From Clonostachys chloroleuca (lineage: Eukaryota; Ascomycota; Sordariomycetes; Hypocreales; Bionectriaceae), in the NCBI GenBank assembly GCA_037952775.1, contig JBANAY010000003.1:33666001-33730000 (forward strand): DNA of 64,000 nt, given 5' to 3'. The notes under the pieces are model-generated. The model was not told the DNA's origin, searched no databases, and was given only the letters and a program-made list of their open reading frames with translations. The first letter of the stretch is position 1. Each line of letters starts with the position of its first letter. A program made the translations under genes and the position numbers. Positions 44,355 to 57,566 of this stretch are shown here, in pieces.

Positions 44355-47300
44355 GATGTCGGGTGGTAAAACCGGGTCTCTGTTTGCTGTCCGTTGTTCT
44401 TAGTTGGGCCGGGATCGATTTGACTGGCCCACGGTATTTAACGGAAGTGCAGTAGAGCAAGCACTGGTCGAGTCTTTGGGCGACTATGCAGATGTGCTCG
44501 ATTGTGACTGGCTGGTCGCGGGTCCTTGATGAAAGATGCCAGTCTATTCGATAGAGGCCAGAGTTACCGATGCGAAGGCAGGTAGTAAGATCAGTGCCTG
44601 AATCCTGCAAATTTTCACTCTCTGGCTCTCGTCCGTCTTGTGAGCTGGAGATCTTGGAAATGGATGGTGAGAGAGGAAGGCTTTCTTTAGGGAGCAGGCT
44701 TTGAGAAGGGTGATCCTGCGACTGTCGGTGGAGAGCAAGTATGAGAGGGAACCCTAGTCAAGGTGCCAGGCAAGTATTCCGGGATATCTCGAGTGGAGGG
44801 AGAGGGCGACGGGGCGCACAAGGGCAATAAAGCTTCGACAATTATGCGAATTTGTGGGAGGAAGAGAAAAAAAAAGGAAGCACAAATTGATTGATATGGG
44901 GGGACCTGGAGGGGCGGGAGACGGCTTCACAGATTCTTGGGGGCCTGCGGCTGCGATTGCGCTAGCAGGATTGAGCAAGCTGTGAAACCCTGGTGCACCA
45001 CAGGCAATGGTAGATCTGATGCAGTGTAGGAGTTGATTCGTGAGCAACGACTAGATTGCGCGTTGTAGTAGAGAACCTGTAGTGAGGGGTGTCCAGTCTT
45101 GGTTGGGCGTGGTGCAAGGGCACTCGCTGTACCATGCGTTTTGACGGAGTTGCGGGTAGTGAGGTGATGCGCTCGCAAAATCACGGGTTCCTGGCAATGG
45201 CGACAAGTTCTAGACGGGTCCAACGGGTTTTTCTTATGCGGAGTCCTCGTGCAAAATAACCAAGCAAAGACGCAGGGGAAATCTATGAGTTGTTAATGCA
45301 GTGCTCGAACGAAGTAGATAATGTTGATATGAAGAGCCTGAAGAAAAAAAAAAGATAGAGAAAAAAAAAACCGGCCCCTCCAAGGTGCAGTGATAGACTC
45401 ACCACACTCTTATTTTGCGAACCCCCTCCAGCGCCTTTAGCGCCTCCACAGTAACCACGCGCCAGCTGCCAAAGGCTGGCTTTGACCCCGCGCTGATTGG
45501 CTGCTTCCAGCCCCAAAGGGGAGGCTCATTTAAAGCAGGGTCACATGGAGAGCACCAGACACCCCTAGGGTGGTGTGAGTAGAATGTGGGATTGCGATGG
45601 CAGCTACCGTTTACTGTTTGGAGTTCGGTGCAAGCAGGTATTGCACGGAGCGTTGGCTTCGAACTGTGAATCAGGATAGGTACATGCGTGTGTGATGCGA
45701 TATCCACGGGGGTTATCGATGCTGACTTTGCTTGTGCGTATCGACGGAAAACAACTGAGGCGCTGGACTTGTTCTCACTTGGCCTGGTCGTTATCATGCA
45801 TAAACGTCGTTACGTAGGTGCCTTCCTCCTTCGTGCTCTGCCCACCCGTAGGTATTATTAGTAGGCAGGTACGACTGGGGGCCGCCACTCTGCTTGGCAG
45901 ATAGCGCTTGTACCCAGGTACTTGCATTGCGCGCTTCGCCTCCCGCTGGAAACCTGAAGGTGTATTTTTTTTTTCTTTGCGACGCATGATTTTGGCCTCT
46001 CAACAAGCAAATGTTGATTGACAATCAGCTAACGCCGATTGCATTGCTACAGTCATGCTCCTTGACGAGCACCTGATACACACCTGACGAATTCTGCTGT
46101 TAGCAGCTGTGCCGGCCCTCTCGGCAGTCGCATCACGATTAAGAACGGATTTATTTTTACATGATACTATATCTAGAAGTACCTCGACTAATACGGTCTC
46201 GGACTTCCAGCCGCGACAAGGCCCATCCGTGGGTAAGAGTAAGTCGGCACCTTTCTGTAAGCTGCAAGGGAGAGCCAATGTGTGGCCGCTCCTCTAACCA
46301 TCGAAGACATTGGCATAAGGATGGACCGCACTATTGCACTCCTATTACGCACTACAAGAATATTGGCAAATAGAAGCACTCGCATCGGTTGAGGAGTCGC
46401 TGACTGGAATGCATATTCTCTCCCCTTGCTTTACTTGTATGCGCCTTACATGTGCGCGGCCAAACACCCTGGTCAGGTCTTGGACGCTGGCTGTATTAGC
46501 TGTCAACGCCTCACTCGCCCACCTACACCATGCGAATGTATCCATTTTGCCGGATTGCGCCAATTTCGCTGTGCAGTATCTCAGAAGCGTGGAGCACCCA
46601 TCGTCCGATGGACTGGCGGAAAAAAAAGGCAATTTAAACATGATATCACAGCCCATCATCTGATCTCGAAATGACCTTCCGTATCAATACCCGCGCCCTC
46701 CCTAACCCATATTGACGCATCTGAACTCTGGGCAGTCATTGTTGTCTGTGGGTACAATGGTGGTGGCCAAGGATATGTACATTCTCGTCACATACCTCGA
46801 TGGCCAACTTGGGTAATCCTCGTCGATGATGGATGCCAGATCAAGTGCGGTTAGCGATGTCTCATCCGCGACTGATCTGCTTCCCACCCATTGCCCATCC
46901 GACACAGAATCTGGCGAGCTAGGCCCGATGCGTTGCGAATGACCTCCTGATGCCGCAGATCGAGAACGCACGGCAGGGGCTACAGGGGTAGGCCAGCCGT
47001 ATGTTGTATGCATATACGTACATATGTACGCACAGAATAGACAGCAACCGCAACTCTCTGGGCTGAGACGGCAGCATGTTTCAGGGGATATCCCTGGACT
47101 GGAGGGGATGTGGTACGAACGTATGGGAATGGGGTCATGCGCCAAAGGTGACCTCCACCAACCCGCCAACCCACCAACCCACCAGCCAATTAATTCTACT
47201 GCGCCGTTCCATCTTCCATTCCCACCTGTTCAAGTCGGTTTGAGAAGCTCCCTATCTAGTCGCAGTCAGGGAGGGACAGCCAAGGAAAGCTGGGACGAGG

Positions 47301-50059
47301 GTGTTGGAAGTTCCTGATCGGGACATGACTTCCAAAACAGTGGGTAGGGGTTTTTGGTCGTCTCTCAACAACCAACCCATTTCCACCAGAGTGCTACCAA
47401 CGAGCCGGGGAGGAGGCATAACCAAGCATTGATCAGAAGCGTGGTTATCATGCAGCTACAGTGCGTCCCGCGCAAGGTACTGCAAGATATAATAAGAGCC
47501 CCTGATCTCTTCAGAGTTCTCAAGTTATCACGCGACTATTTCAAGTAAACGCAAAAACAAAGAAAGGGAAAAAGTTGGGTCAGTTAGAACTAGTCAAGAG
47601 CATTGCCATCTATTTCCATCAAATCTGGGCACTTTTTGCGCACTACGGGGAAACATGGCATCTAATTACGATGCTTGCTAGACGCCCTTGACGAGCCAAT
47701 ATTGTAGTTTCATGTGTTTAGGTTGGGGTTTAAGCTGCCACGGGCGTGTTGCATGTGGGAGCAACGAGTTGTTTCATCCCTGATAACATCGGGCTGATTC
47801 CGATGCAAGGTGCACCGGATCTATTTACCAAAAAAATTAGTTAAAGTTATTTCTAATAGTAGTCCCTTCGCGCTGGAGGGTGTAAAGGTACACCATTGAC
47901 AATATTATACCCATGGTCAGAACAGGTTCGCTGACTCTCATTTAGCCGGGCCTTCTCTTACATACGCACACCTTCAGCCTGCTATCTCGATTGATTTCTA
48001 CTTATCTATTTATTCTGATTGTCATAGATGCGCTCTGAGAAAGTCTGCGGCCTAGCCCGTGAGCTGCCATCTAAGCTGGCCACGTTTGCGAACACTCATG
48101 CAGATCAATGTATAAGTGGTATGATACTCATGAATCAGTGCTTCATAACCGTCCTATTCATTAGTGTGAGCGAACTCTAGATGGTAGTATTATTCGAAGA
48201 AAGTTTCAGTGGTCTAAATATGGCTTTTGTGAGTTGTACAAAGTATAATACTGAACAAGGTTCGATACTAAGATGACGCTTCTTGCATATGTTATTTGCA
48301 TTCATTGGGCTTGTGAAGCGAAAATCCATAAACTGCTCTGGATTGTACTAATTTCCCTCTTTCTGACTAGGATAATATATCCAACAATTCCCCAAATATA
48401 TTGCAGCCAATGTTCAAGCGGAGGCATTGGCTCCTTGTTCAGAGTACACCAAAAGCTCCAACACAGCGGATTGGATGATAAGAAATCGGTAAGCGCCCAG
48501 GTAGCACACCACTCTGAATGGTGCAGCTAGGGCCAGCATCATGCTCCCGACCCGGGCCAGCTAAAAATTGATTTCAAGTAAAATACATGACGGCTACTTC
48601 TGGTTGACTTGGACGTGTCTGCGACGTCGATCCCGACCGTTATCCCCATTAGACACCAGCTTTGCCCATCGTAGGAAACAATTGTACGGGCTGATCGCGT
48701 TCCATGCTGACCAGTTCGGCAAGTAGCATCGAAGCTGTTCCTTTTCCCTACATGGGTCCTGCTAACCAACTTGCCTGAAAGGGGAGATGGAGGGGGAAGA
48801 TGTATTCTTAGCATCAGGCACGGCTCCATGCATCTGTCAGATATCTGGATAGAGCTGCAGGAGGAGTAAGAGCCCTGCCCGACTGGATTAGGCATTGAAC
48901 ACTCATCTGGGGGTTGTCATATTATGCCCAATGCGATCGGCATCCATCTCTGCTCGGATCTTGAGATACAACGATACCCGTTTGGGCAAGCTGGCACTGA
49001 TGTCCTTCTGCTGAACGGATATTTACTCAGATGAGCCACACTATTTACTGCTAGCACCTCATCCTTTCGTAACCGACACTTAGCATCCTTAGTACGTCCT
49101 TGGGCTTCTGATGGTCTGATGGTCGGACGTCTTGTCCCGCGCAGCCCACTGGGAGGCAGGTCCCAAGTACTGCTGGACCAATCGGGCGGTAAATTGCATC
49201 TTTTTGGCTTCAGATGGAGCCAACATGCGGCCTCCGCCTACCGAGGCGACCAACAATGTCCGTGATAAGTGGCTATGCTACCAAGCAATGGGCCATCGTG
49301 ATGCTTTGTTCTCGCATTTGCGTAGATGCCTAGTTGAATTGACCTCAATGCGTTTGTCATCTTCCTAGACATTGGTGTTCCTGGTGACGCCGAGGCAGAT
49401 TTCCCCCATCCTTATCTGGGAAGTTGGGCAGGCGACTCTGTAGATTGCTGCGGGAATGTACCTCAAACTAGTAGCACCAAAGTAGGTTTTGGGCGTAGAT
49501 TGCAGGTACCGTCGACCGCAGGATGAAGCACTCTTAAAAGCATCCTTCGCGAGTCAAACAGCCTGCCTCTGCGGATGAACTGCTTCTCTGGCAGCTCGCA
49601 CAGCGGCCTTTGCCCCCTTGGTGAAATGACCGTTTCTGCTAGCAACCTGCTGGCGGGCGGGTATTTGTGGCTCCTGGTGGCAGAAGTCCCCTGATGGAGG
49701 CTGTAATTACAGCCACGGGCACAGTAATTAGTTGGTCTGACTAACTGAAGCCCACTGAATTGTGCTGCCTGGGACGCCTGCCGGACAGCTAAAGAGCTAA
49801 AGAGGCCCCAAATCCACCTCGACTACAGGGACATTTTCCATTTGACTTCCAGATCACAACAACCTTGAAGCCTTCCCACCTCCTCAACCTCAATTCGGCG
49901 GTATCGCAGGCCAGCTCGAGCTCCCTCGCCTTCGCACGGGCTCTAACACCCTCCTTCGCAATAGCCTGGCCAGCGTTGCCGCTCTCTTCAAATGCCTGTC
50001 TGCCCTCGATGCCCGAGCGTCCCTCCACTTCCAAATCCGATTCTTCTCCGCCTTCTACG
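44355..50059. other. 5.7 kb gene-free stretch
   Basis: No frame here has protein-like composition or a recognised motif. A CCAAT box in the form CTGATTGG lies at 45493-45500, about 1.1 kb upstream of the LYAR-type gene. Near 47,017-47,030 there is a perfect 14-base palindrome (CGTACATATGTACG), and at 47,158-47,181 three copies of an 8-base unit. The part at 47,550-48,400 is AT-richer. No tRNA, rRNA or transposon features recognised. Confidence 0.5.
47158..47181. repeat. Minisatellite, 8-nt unit CCAACCCR x3
   Basis: Three head-to-tail units in a C/A-rich tract; too short to be more than a local slip. Confidence 0.8.
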
Positions 50060-51439
50060 ATGAGTGTCTACCTGCAACAGACCGCCGACGTCTTCAGCTC
50101 GGTGGGAAGCTACCTGCGCCTGCCAGCTCTTGCATCAACCGTACGCCAGACCCCCCACCGGTTGGAATGCAGGAGAGGGAGAAACTCATGGGATACTGAC
50201 CTTCTACCAATCACAGGGCATCGCTGCAGTCCTCACAGCACTCCTTTACTTCAAGCAGAAGTAAGTCCAGCAGCTCCTCTTGACACATCCGCCCCACGCC
50301 AGACCAACACACCCACCGGGGAGTCCTGACCTCCTGTCACACTAAATAAAGCAAGGGAGAAAAAGGAAACCTTCCACTAACGAGCGCTTTTTTCTTGTCT
50401 TGCTTCTAGGGCTCTCATCTACCCTTCGCATATGCCCCCCAATTCTCGAACCGATGTCCCCCAACCATCACAGTTCGGACTCAAAGACTATGAAGAGCTC
50501 GTGATTCCCACAGAAGATGGCGAGAAGCTCTCCGCCTTTTATATTCGCGGACCATTCAGCTCCCGCAATTCAGATGTCACCGTCTTAATGTTCCACGGCA
50601 ATGCCGGGAACATCGGCCACCGCCTCCCGATCGCACGGACACTCACGAATCTCATCGGTTGCAATGTTTTCATGCTCGAATACCGAGGTTACGGCACCTC
50701 CACCGGCGAGCCTGATGAGGCCGGTCTCAACATCGACGCCCAGACTGCCTTGAGCTATTTACGGAGGAGGGCAGAGACTAGAGATCACCGGTTCATTGTC
50801 TACGGACAGAGTTTGGGCGGTGCCGTGAGCATCAAGCTCGTTTCCAAGAACCAGGATAAGGGCGATATCGTCGGTCTGGTCTTAGAAAACACCTTCCTCT
50901 CCATGCGGAAGCTCATTCCCTCCGTAATACCTCCCGCCAAGTACATGACACTCCTCTGCCACCAAGTCTGGCCTAGCGAATCAACGCTGCCCAACATCAC
51001 AAAGGTGCCAGTCCTGTTCCTGAGCGGCCTTCAGGATGAGATTGTCCCGTAAGTTCTCAACACCTTTGCTTTTTCTTTCCTAAGAGTATTACCCCACAAA
51101 AAAAGGCCTTATGATGATCAAATTTGCATCACCCACAAAATCTGAACCCTCGTGGTCAGGATTAGAAACCTAGAATGTCTTCTGATTGCCTCTACTTAAC
51201 CCAACATGTTATGCACTACTGTTCTCTATGGGGTACGCCTATTAACCTATCACGCTTGCAGGCCGAGTCACATGCGCCAGCTATACAACGTCTGCGCCGC
51301 GCCAACCAAGAAGTGGCGGCCGTTCCCCGGTGGCGATCACAACTCGAGCGTTCTAGAGGAGGGTTACTTCGAGGCTATTGCCGACTTTATCGCTGAGGTC
51401 ACGGATGAGACAGTAGCCCGGTCCAAGGAAAAGCAGTGA
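50060..51439 (+). CDS. BEM46/ABHD13-like alpha/beta hydrolase
   Basis: Four exons: 50060-50140, 50217-50260, 50410-51048 and 51262-51439 (introns 76, 149 and 213 nt), giving 313 aa. A short membrane anchor (GIAAVLTALLYF, about residues 28-39) precedes the alpha/beta-hydrolase fold. The oxyanion-side HGNAGNIGHR, the nucleophile elbow GQSLGGA with Ser176, an Asp in LSGLQDEIVPP and a His in PGGDHNSSV give a complete catalytic triad. The family includes Bem46/ABHD13, linked in fungi to cell polarity and hyphal growth. The substrate is unknown. The gene is convergent with the NFX1-type gene. Confidence 0.93.
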
Positions 51440-52191
51440 AATCCACACGAGATACATAACTAGGAAGGGCAGGCATATGAGTGGATGGGATGGTGTAGAA
51501 CACCACCCAGCATGGTAGATTTTGGATATAGTCTCTGACCCGCTCGACCTATCTTACGTATGTTACGAATGATACCCCCCAATACCACCTTCGGTGCAAG
51601 ATGCGCAGGCGATAACGCCATCGTGAGGGACACTCGAGCCACACCAGTCAGGGTCGGTCTTCGGTGTGGCACATTAAGATGGGAACTGCTGTGAGACATA
51701 CATGCATTAAAGCCATTTCATGTAGATAAGTACATAGTGCCGATAGCAGGGTGGGTTGTAATGAATGTCGATGTACGCAAAAGGAGGGGACCTACTCGCT
51801 CCATGTGACTGGTGACTGGCATGGCGCCGAATTCCTCTGCGAACCGGTTGTCGCGTGACTCGGCTGTCACATACGGGCCACTTCTCTCGATGGGACCCCA
51901 ACATGTAAACCCAAACTGGAACCATTCACTGTCGCTCACCGCTCCTCTTCTGAACCAGGGTAACCCTATCACATTCCATTCTACTGCAGAGAGGTGGGAA
52001 GCACAGAGGCTGTAGCCACGAGGATTGAGACATGGAGGAAGAGACAAGGTCAAGAAAGACGACGAAAAAACAAGGTCAGGCGGGCAGGCTCGGAAAGGAA
52101 GGACGCAATGGGAAACACTTTCGCTCGTTCTACTGGTTTTCTTTGTATTGTGTCCGTCCTCTCTAAGTTTCTATCTAACCAAGCTTCTAAG
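51440..52191. other. Intergenic between convergent genes
   Basis: 752 bases with the two 3' regions; no gene seen. Confidence 0.55.
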
Positions 52192-55100
52192 CTAGCACTC
52201 GACGTCGCCGTCCAGAGCGTTCCACGGCCTCTCGGGGGCCTTGCTGTCTGCCTTCTTCTTCCGCAGGCCCAGCGTGAGCCGCTTGCCGGTGCCCTTGGCG
52301 GCGGCAGGCTCGTCCGCAGTAGGCCGTGGGGACTCTCTGCCCGAGGCGGCCCTGCCGGCCACGGCGCTCCATCCGGAGGCGTCGTGGTTCCTCCTTCCCG
52401 GGCCCTCGCGCCGCGTGATGTCGTTCCTGCCGTCTACGTGGCAGAGGAGGACGTTGCCAGCGAGCTTGCTGCGCTGGATGGTCTCGGAGAGGCCGGCTTT
52501 GACGGCGCGCAGGGTGCTCTCGATGGCGGTCGGGGAGAGGAAGGCCGAGTACTGGGCGGTGGCGCGGATGAGGACCTCCTCGGAGGGGAGGAAGTCGATG
52601 CTGAAGTGGAAGCCCGGGTGGCTGGCCAGGTCGGCGGAGAGCGCCTCGCGGAGGTCCTCGATGGTGAGCCCGAAGCAGGGGGAAGTGAGGACGAGGGCGT
52701 TGAGGGGGTCAGCGGGCGGCGTGGGCGTCGCTATGGCCTTTGCCGCCGCTGCGGTTGCTGCGGCGTCGGCGGCCTCCTTGTCCCTTATCTTGACGCACTG
52801 GGCGATGGTCTTGGAGGGCGCTGAGACGAACCTGGGGCCCTTGAAGACGACGACGTGGCGGTGGGAGCCCGTGTCCTCGCTCTGGTGCTCGAGGCCAAAG
52901 TCCTCGGCGAGGAGATGGAGGAACTGCCGTTGACGCTGGGGTGACGGCTTGTATCGTATGCGGACCTCGTCCGCGCTCTGGGAGAAGACGCGGAACTCTC
53001 GCTCCTGTGCCTCTGCCCAGCTGCCCAGCTCCTTGTAGAGCACGAGTGTCTCATCCTGGTACGGGATGTGATTGGTAAGTGGCGTAGTGGGATCAATATT
53101 CAGCGCCGCTGCGAGACGCCTATTTCGCTCTTGACGTAGACACTCATCATCGCACTTGATCTCGGGGCGCTCGGGTGTTGGGTTGGAGCTGGTCGTAAGA
53201 CACTTGACTTGCTGTGTATGTTGACCGCATGGGCAGCTGAGTGTTACTTTGCTTGCGCAAGGTGACGATTCGTTGCAAGCTTTTTGGGAGAGGTCAGCTT
53301 CAGTACCAAGATGTGTTCCTTTCGTAGGGTACTCACGGGTCTGCCCATGGCAGTTGTTCTGGCAAGGGTGATCGCAGAAGAGTTTCGGCTTGGCACATTG
53401 CTGATCGCAGTACTGGCCTGGAGCCCCTTCCTTTTCACACTCGCCCTCCTTATGGCAGCGTTTTCTGCAGAAATGAACACTATAGACGGGGTTAGATATG
53501 CAACAGTAATCAGGAAAATAAAGGGGTACTCACCCGCACTTGAGCTTCTTCCCACAGACATTGCCACAATGAACTTCCTGCAAGTGACAGGGAGTATTAG
53601 ACACCTCCTCTGATCCACAAGCACACAACTTGAAGGTCAGATACGGACACTTAGGGCACTCGGTGTCGTTCGGGTGGCATGAATGGGCCACGGGCGGGTG
53701 TCCGCATTGCGTCTCACGTCGGCAGGGGAATCTGCACTCAGGAGGCCGTGTTCCACAAGGCTGCGGCGGCTGGAGAACAGTTCTGCCACAAGCACAGCTG
53801 ATATCCTCAAAGATGGCTTCTGGACAACTTGCACAGGCACCCCTATGGCACAATTGCTGGCAGTCGTGGCTACCGCATTTGAGGGCGCGTCCGCAGATCC
53901 TGGTGCAGAGATGCTCGGCTTCGACGTGAGCCGGCCCCGCGAATCTCTGCTTGCGCTTTGCTGCCTGCCTCTCGGTGGCCTTCTTCTCGCCTGGGCAGCA
54001 GTGCTCTCCACATCTGTGGCGGCCACAGCTGAGGATTGCCTGACAGGTCTTGAGGCACAGCGGGCTCTCTACCTCTCCCTGGTGGCAGAGAGAGGGGGTT
54101 GTGGTTCGTCCGCATCTGCAAGTCACATCAATATCCTGGATGCAGGTTGGACAATCTCCGAGATGGCATTTAGCATTGCAAAAGTGACCGCATTTCAACA
54201 ACTTCTCACAGGGCTTGTCGCAATGTGGGACAGGATCCTCGCAAGAGGATCTGGGTTGATCAATGAGCTCCTCCAGCGGCGTCTTCCCACACGGGCAATT
54301 GGAAACAACGTCAGTTGAGAAGGGGCAATGGGGTAGAAGTTCGTCCAGCGGCCGGCACGGGTCGGAGCTCATGTGTTTACCGCAATCGTAGCTCCTTTCA
54401 AATTGTTGGTCACAGCTGAACGTGCCCTCGAACCATGTCCCCTCCGCGGCACTGAACGACTGCTGTGGTTCATCAAGCTTGTAACAAGCCAGCGGTTTCT
54501 CAACCGAGCCACAGTAGCACCTGGCATCAACCAGCACGTTGCAATCTCCGCATAGGCCGGGATGGCAGGGCTTCGAGCACATGTGCTCACCGCATGGCAG
54601 CAAGTCGCCGCACTCCTCTTGGCATGTCCAACCATTTTGATAGTCAGTCTCCCGGCAAAGTTTCCGGGAAGCGTTCTTTCCGCAGAAACAAGACTGCTCA
54701 GGGCCCATGGCATCGCAAGGCGGACAAGGGCCGGCATGGCAGGCCAAAGGGCAAGGGTGAGGACAGGTGCCCCTGGGCTTGGTGCAGGTCTGCCCACATG
54801 AGTGAGGGGCAAGTGCGCTGCTGGTGGGTGGAGGGTTGACTTCCTTTCCACACCAACAGTGATACGAGCGAGGCTCCTCTGACGAAGCACATCGGTAGGC
54901 GGGGCATCTCCAAGTGTATGGTTGGGTCTGAGGTGCCTCGAGTGCTCGGGCCTCGGCCTTCTTCTTCTCGTTTTGTAGCCATGTCTTAGCACACTTAAGA
55001 TGGAAGACTGTCCAGCAGCTGGAGCAGGTCCAGATCTTGGAGTCTCGGAGGATCTCATCAGTGCAAATAACACATTCGTAGTTGTAGTTTGCAATGTCTT

Positions 55101-55749
55101 CATGGATCCTGACGCCAATGTCAGGATGTGTTGACTTTGGTACATCAGGCCTCTGTTGCTTGACTGGCTTGGGCTTGTTTCTCCTATCCATTATGATAGT
55201 AATTAGTCTCGTCTCGCTATCACTAAATGTGTTATATGCAAACCTTTTCCTTTCCGTCGGTTGACCAGGGACAAATTCCGGAGCATCACCGCTTAAAGAA
55301 GGAGCCGGAGTGGCGTCCTCTCCATCCTCAGGATCTCGGGTCAAGTGGCCCCCGAATGTCCTGTTTCCATTGCTTGGGCGAGGTGCCTGTGAAGCGCCTC
55401 CTCTTCCTCTTGAGTTCTGACCACCTCCTCGTCTTTGTCTCCTGTTACGCTGTGATGACGGGGCTGACGAAGGAGCAGCCGGATTAGATGATGAAGCAGT
55501 TGCTGCTTCTCCACCATTTTGTTGTGAGCCTGTGTTTGCAGTGGAATTTGGTGCTGATGATGCGGGATCTGTTGCCCTCTGGTTGTTTTGGTTCTGGCTT
55601 TGGTTCTGGCCCTGACCTTGGCTCTGGTTCTGATTCTGATTCTGATTTCTGCCTCGGCCTCGGCCACCACGACCCCTTCTGGGGCCTCTTCCACTCCCAC
55701 GGTTTGAGCCTGGAGCCGGAGCAGGCGTCTGACTGTCGTCACCAGGCAT
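52192..55749 (-). CDS. FAP1: NFX1-type zinc-finger protein (FAP1-like) with R3H domain
   Basis: On the minus strand: 55749-55244, 55183-53534, 53479-53337 and 53279-52192, giving 1128 aa. The first intron (55184-55243, 60 nt) has gtttgc...gactaatta...gatag and is in frame, so retention would add 20 residues. The N-terminus is an Arg/Gly/Gln-rich tract with RG and QNQ repeats. A RING/PHD-like region (YECVICTDEILRDSKIWTCS, then CWTVFHLKC) is followed by about nine NFX1-type fingers (repeats of CGxHxC...CH.G.C..C...). The C-terminal R3H-like domain contains RQRQFLHLLAEDFGLEHQSE. NFX1/Fap1 proteins act in transcription; yeast Fap1 binds FKBP12. The RING-like part suggests E3 ligase activity, which is inference. 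Confidence 0.94.
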
Positions 55750-56303
55750 GGTCGTGCTCTATAGCGGCGGAGTCTAGAAAAGATTGCTGAAAAATTATGC
55801 CGGTTTTTAAGTAAATACTATATGTGCGCTTTTTGAAATACAGCGTCTTCGAAATGAGCCAGATAAACGTTGAATTGAAAGGAAGTGAATGAACCGTGCA
55901 ACGGCTGAAAACACACCACGGCTGAGCTTGAGCTTTTCACTGTAGGTTTCACTCGCTCAGTGTGGCAATGCGGTTGGACCTCTCACAATGACTCATTATA
56001 GGCAGAGGCAGCCTGGCCAATCAGGGCCTAGCAAATGCGGATCAGGTAAGATTCCAAATGACGAAGATTCTACCTGCGCCTAGATAGATTGCATAAGCAT
56101 ACGTTTAAGTGGTATTTCGCTACTGGACCTACTGTGCCAATTCAGAACATCAGTCTAGAGGCTGATGTTCTGACTCATTGAGCCTTGTGCTTCATTTTGG
56201 GTATTTGGTGTCAAGGTACAAAGGTACTCGGACAATTCAGAAAAGTCTCAAGGGTCTGTTTCTAGCATACCCTATACCACTGGACCCTCCAAGGTGTTCC
56301 CTC
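55750..56303. other. Upstream region of the NFX1-type gene
   Basis: 554 bases; a CCAAT box (CCAATCAGG) lies at 56017. No gene seen. Confidence 0.5.
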
Positions 56304-56495
56304 GACGGCGACAAGGAATGGGACGAGGACTTCTGGACCAGGCTCACCCTCAACGGCCGGCCGGCCTTCACTCTGACCAAGATGTGCGTCAGGTGCACGT
56401 CCATCAACGTCGACTACGACACGGGCCGCCCTGCCAGGGGCGAGCGCGGGACGGTCCTCAAGAAGCTGATGGCGGACAGGCGGGTGGATAGGGAT
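56304..56495 (+). pseudogene. Relic of a MOSC-domain protein gene
   Basis: An isolated GC-rich frame of about 64 codons reads DGDKEWDEDFWTRLTLNG, then FTLTKMCVRCTSINVDYDTG, and GTVLKKLMADRRVDR. This is the C-terminal portion of the MOSC domain (molybdenum-cofactor sulfurase C-terminal domain), with the conserved Cys in CVRC and the motif TVLKKLM.DRRVD. The rest of the gene is missing: upstream the frame has no MOSC-like text, and downstream it runs into AT-rich, unrelated codons until a stop at 56678. I take this as a gene fragment left by deletion, not a functional gene. The source gene may still exist elsewhere in the genome. Confidence 0.72.
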
Positions 56496-57566
56496 CGTGT
56501 TTACTTTCCTACTTCGTCATCGAGTCGTGTGGCAGCACGTAATTCACACCCAGAATGCGATTATTTTTTATTATATTGCCTTTTTAGTGTAAGATTATGC
56601 CATGTAATCGAAACTCGGTTCTTGGTTAAGGCAGCCCTTGTGAGAACCAACGATCACATCTTACAACTCCGGATTTAATTCGTGTTTGAGGAATGTAAGG
56701 TATTGAGTGACCGAGTTATCCCGGTTCCTAAATACTGATCTTACATTGGGCCGACATGTACTGGGAAGAGAAATTCCAAGTTAGGTATTTTCTACCCGCT
56801 GCCGAGCGTCTTCCTACACCCACGGGAATTCAATAAGAGACCGGGTAATGTTTTCAGGCGCCGTCCTTGTACGCTTCATGCTAGCCACGAGTGTCATGTA
56901 CCAAATGAACCCTGCACATACCCTGTGGTCGGGAAAGGGTTCATAGATAAGCGAGAGCCTCTGAATGGCGGATAGCCTGGATGGGATCTTTGGACGCTGT
57001 CCAAGCCTAACGAACTAGATGGGGTGAATGACCTTCGTAGCTGTGCCTTATAAGAGAATATTGTTGGGGTATTCCAAGGCGATAACATATTAGCATCACT
57101 GATATCAATTTTGCGTCGTCACCTCTCGCTTTTCGCAAAGTCCTTGATTTGATAATAGTTCTTTGAGGACCAACGTCGTAGCTTGTAAGCAGTTACTCGA
57201 GATGCCTTGCACGAAGGGAGCAGTTAAAGTTTTTTCTGGACACTCTGGCTTCAGACCAAAAACAAAAGCTCAAAAAGGAAGAAAAGAGAGGATGCGAATT
57301 CTCCTTTGATATTTTAAGTGCGAGATTCACCATCTTCTTTCCCTCGTTGAAGGATTCGGAACTGTCCAGTGGAGATCTCAGATATGATGCTGACCTCTGA
57401 TGATGGAAGCGTATCACGTGACCCGCCGTTTTTTCTCAGAGATACTCCGAATTTCGCTCTCGGAACCTGCGATGACCGAAGGAGTCCAGTATCCCCAACA
57501 AAGACAACCTCCGGTCCCCAATCGTCTTCGAGCATCGCCAATTCGATACTACGATACACATTCAAG
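56496..57566. other. Gene-free stretch upstream of MPC1
   Basis: About 1.07 kb of moderate composition with AT-rich patches; no supportable gene. The MPC1 promoter is presumably in its last part. Confidence 0.5.

Noticed and set aside
47017..47030. 14-base perfect palindrome CGTACATATGTACG
   Set aside because: Alternating purine/pyrimidine sequence of this length is likely by chance in 64 kb; no second copy or partner gene.
52241..52933. Plus-strand frames of 230-280 codons over the NFX1-type gene
   Set aside because: Antisense shadow of the R3H-containing exon.
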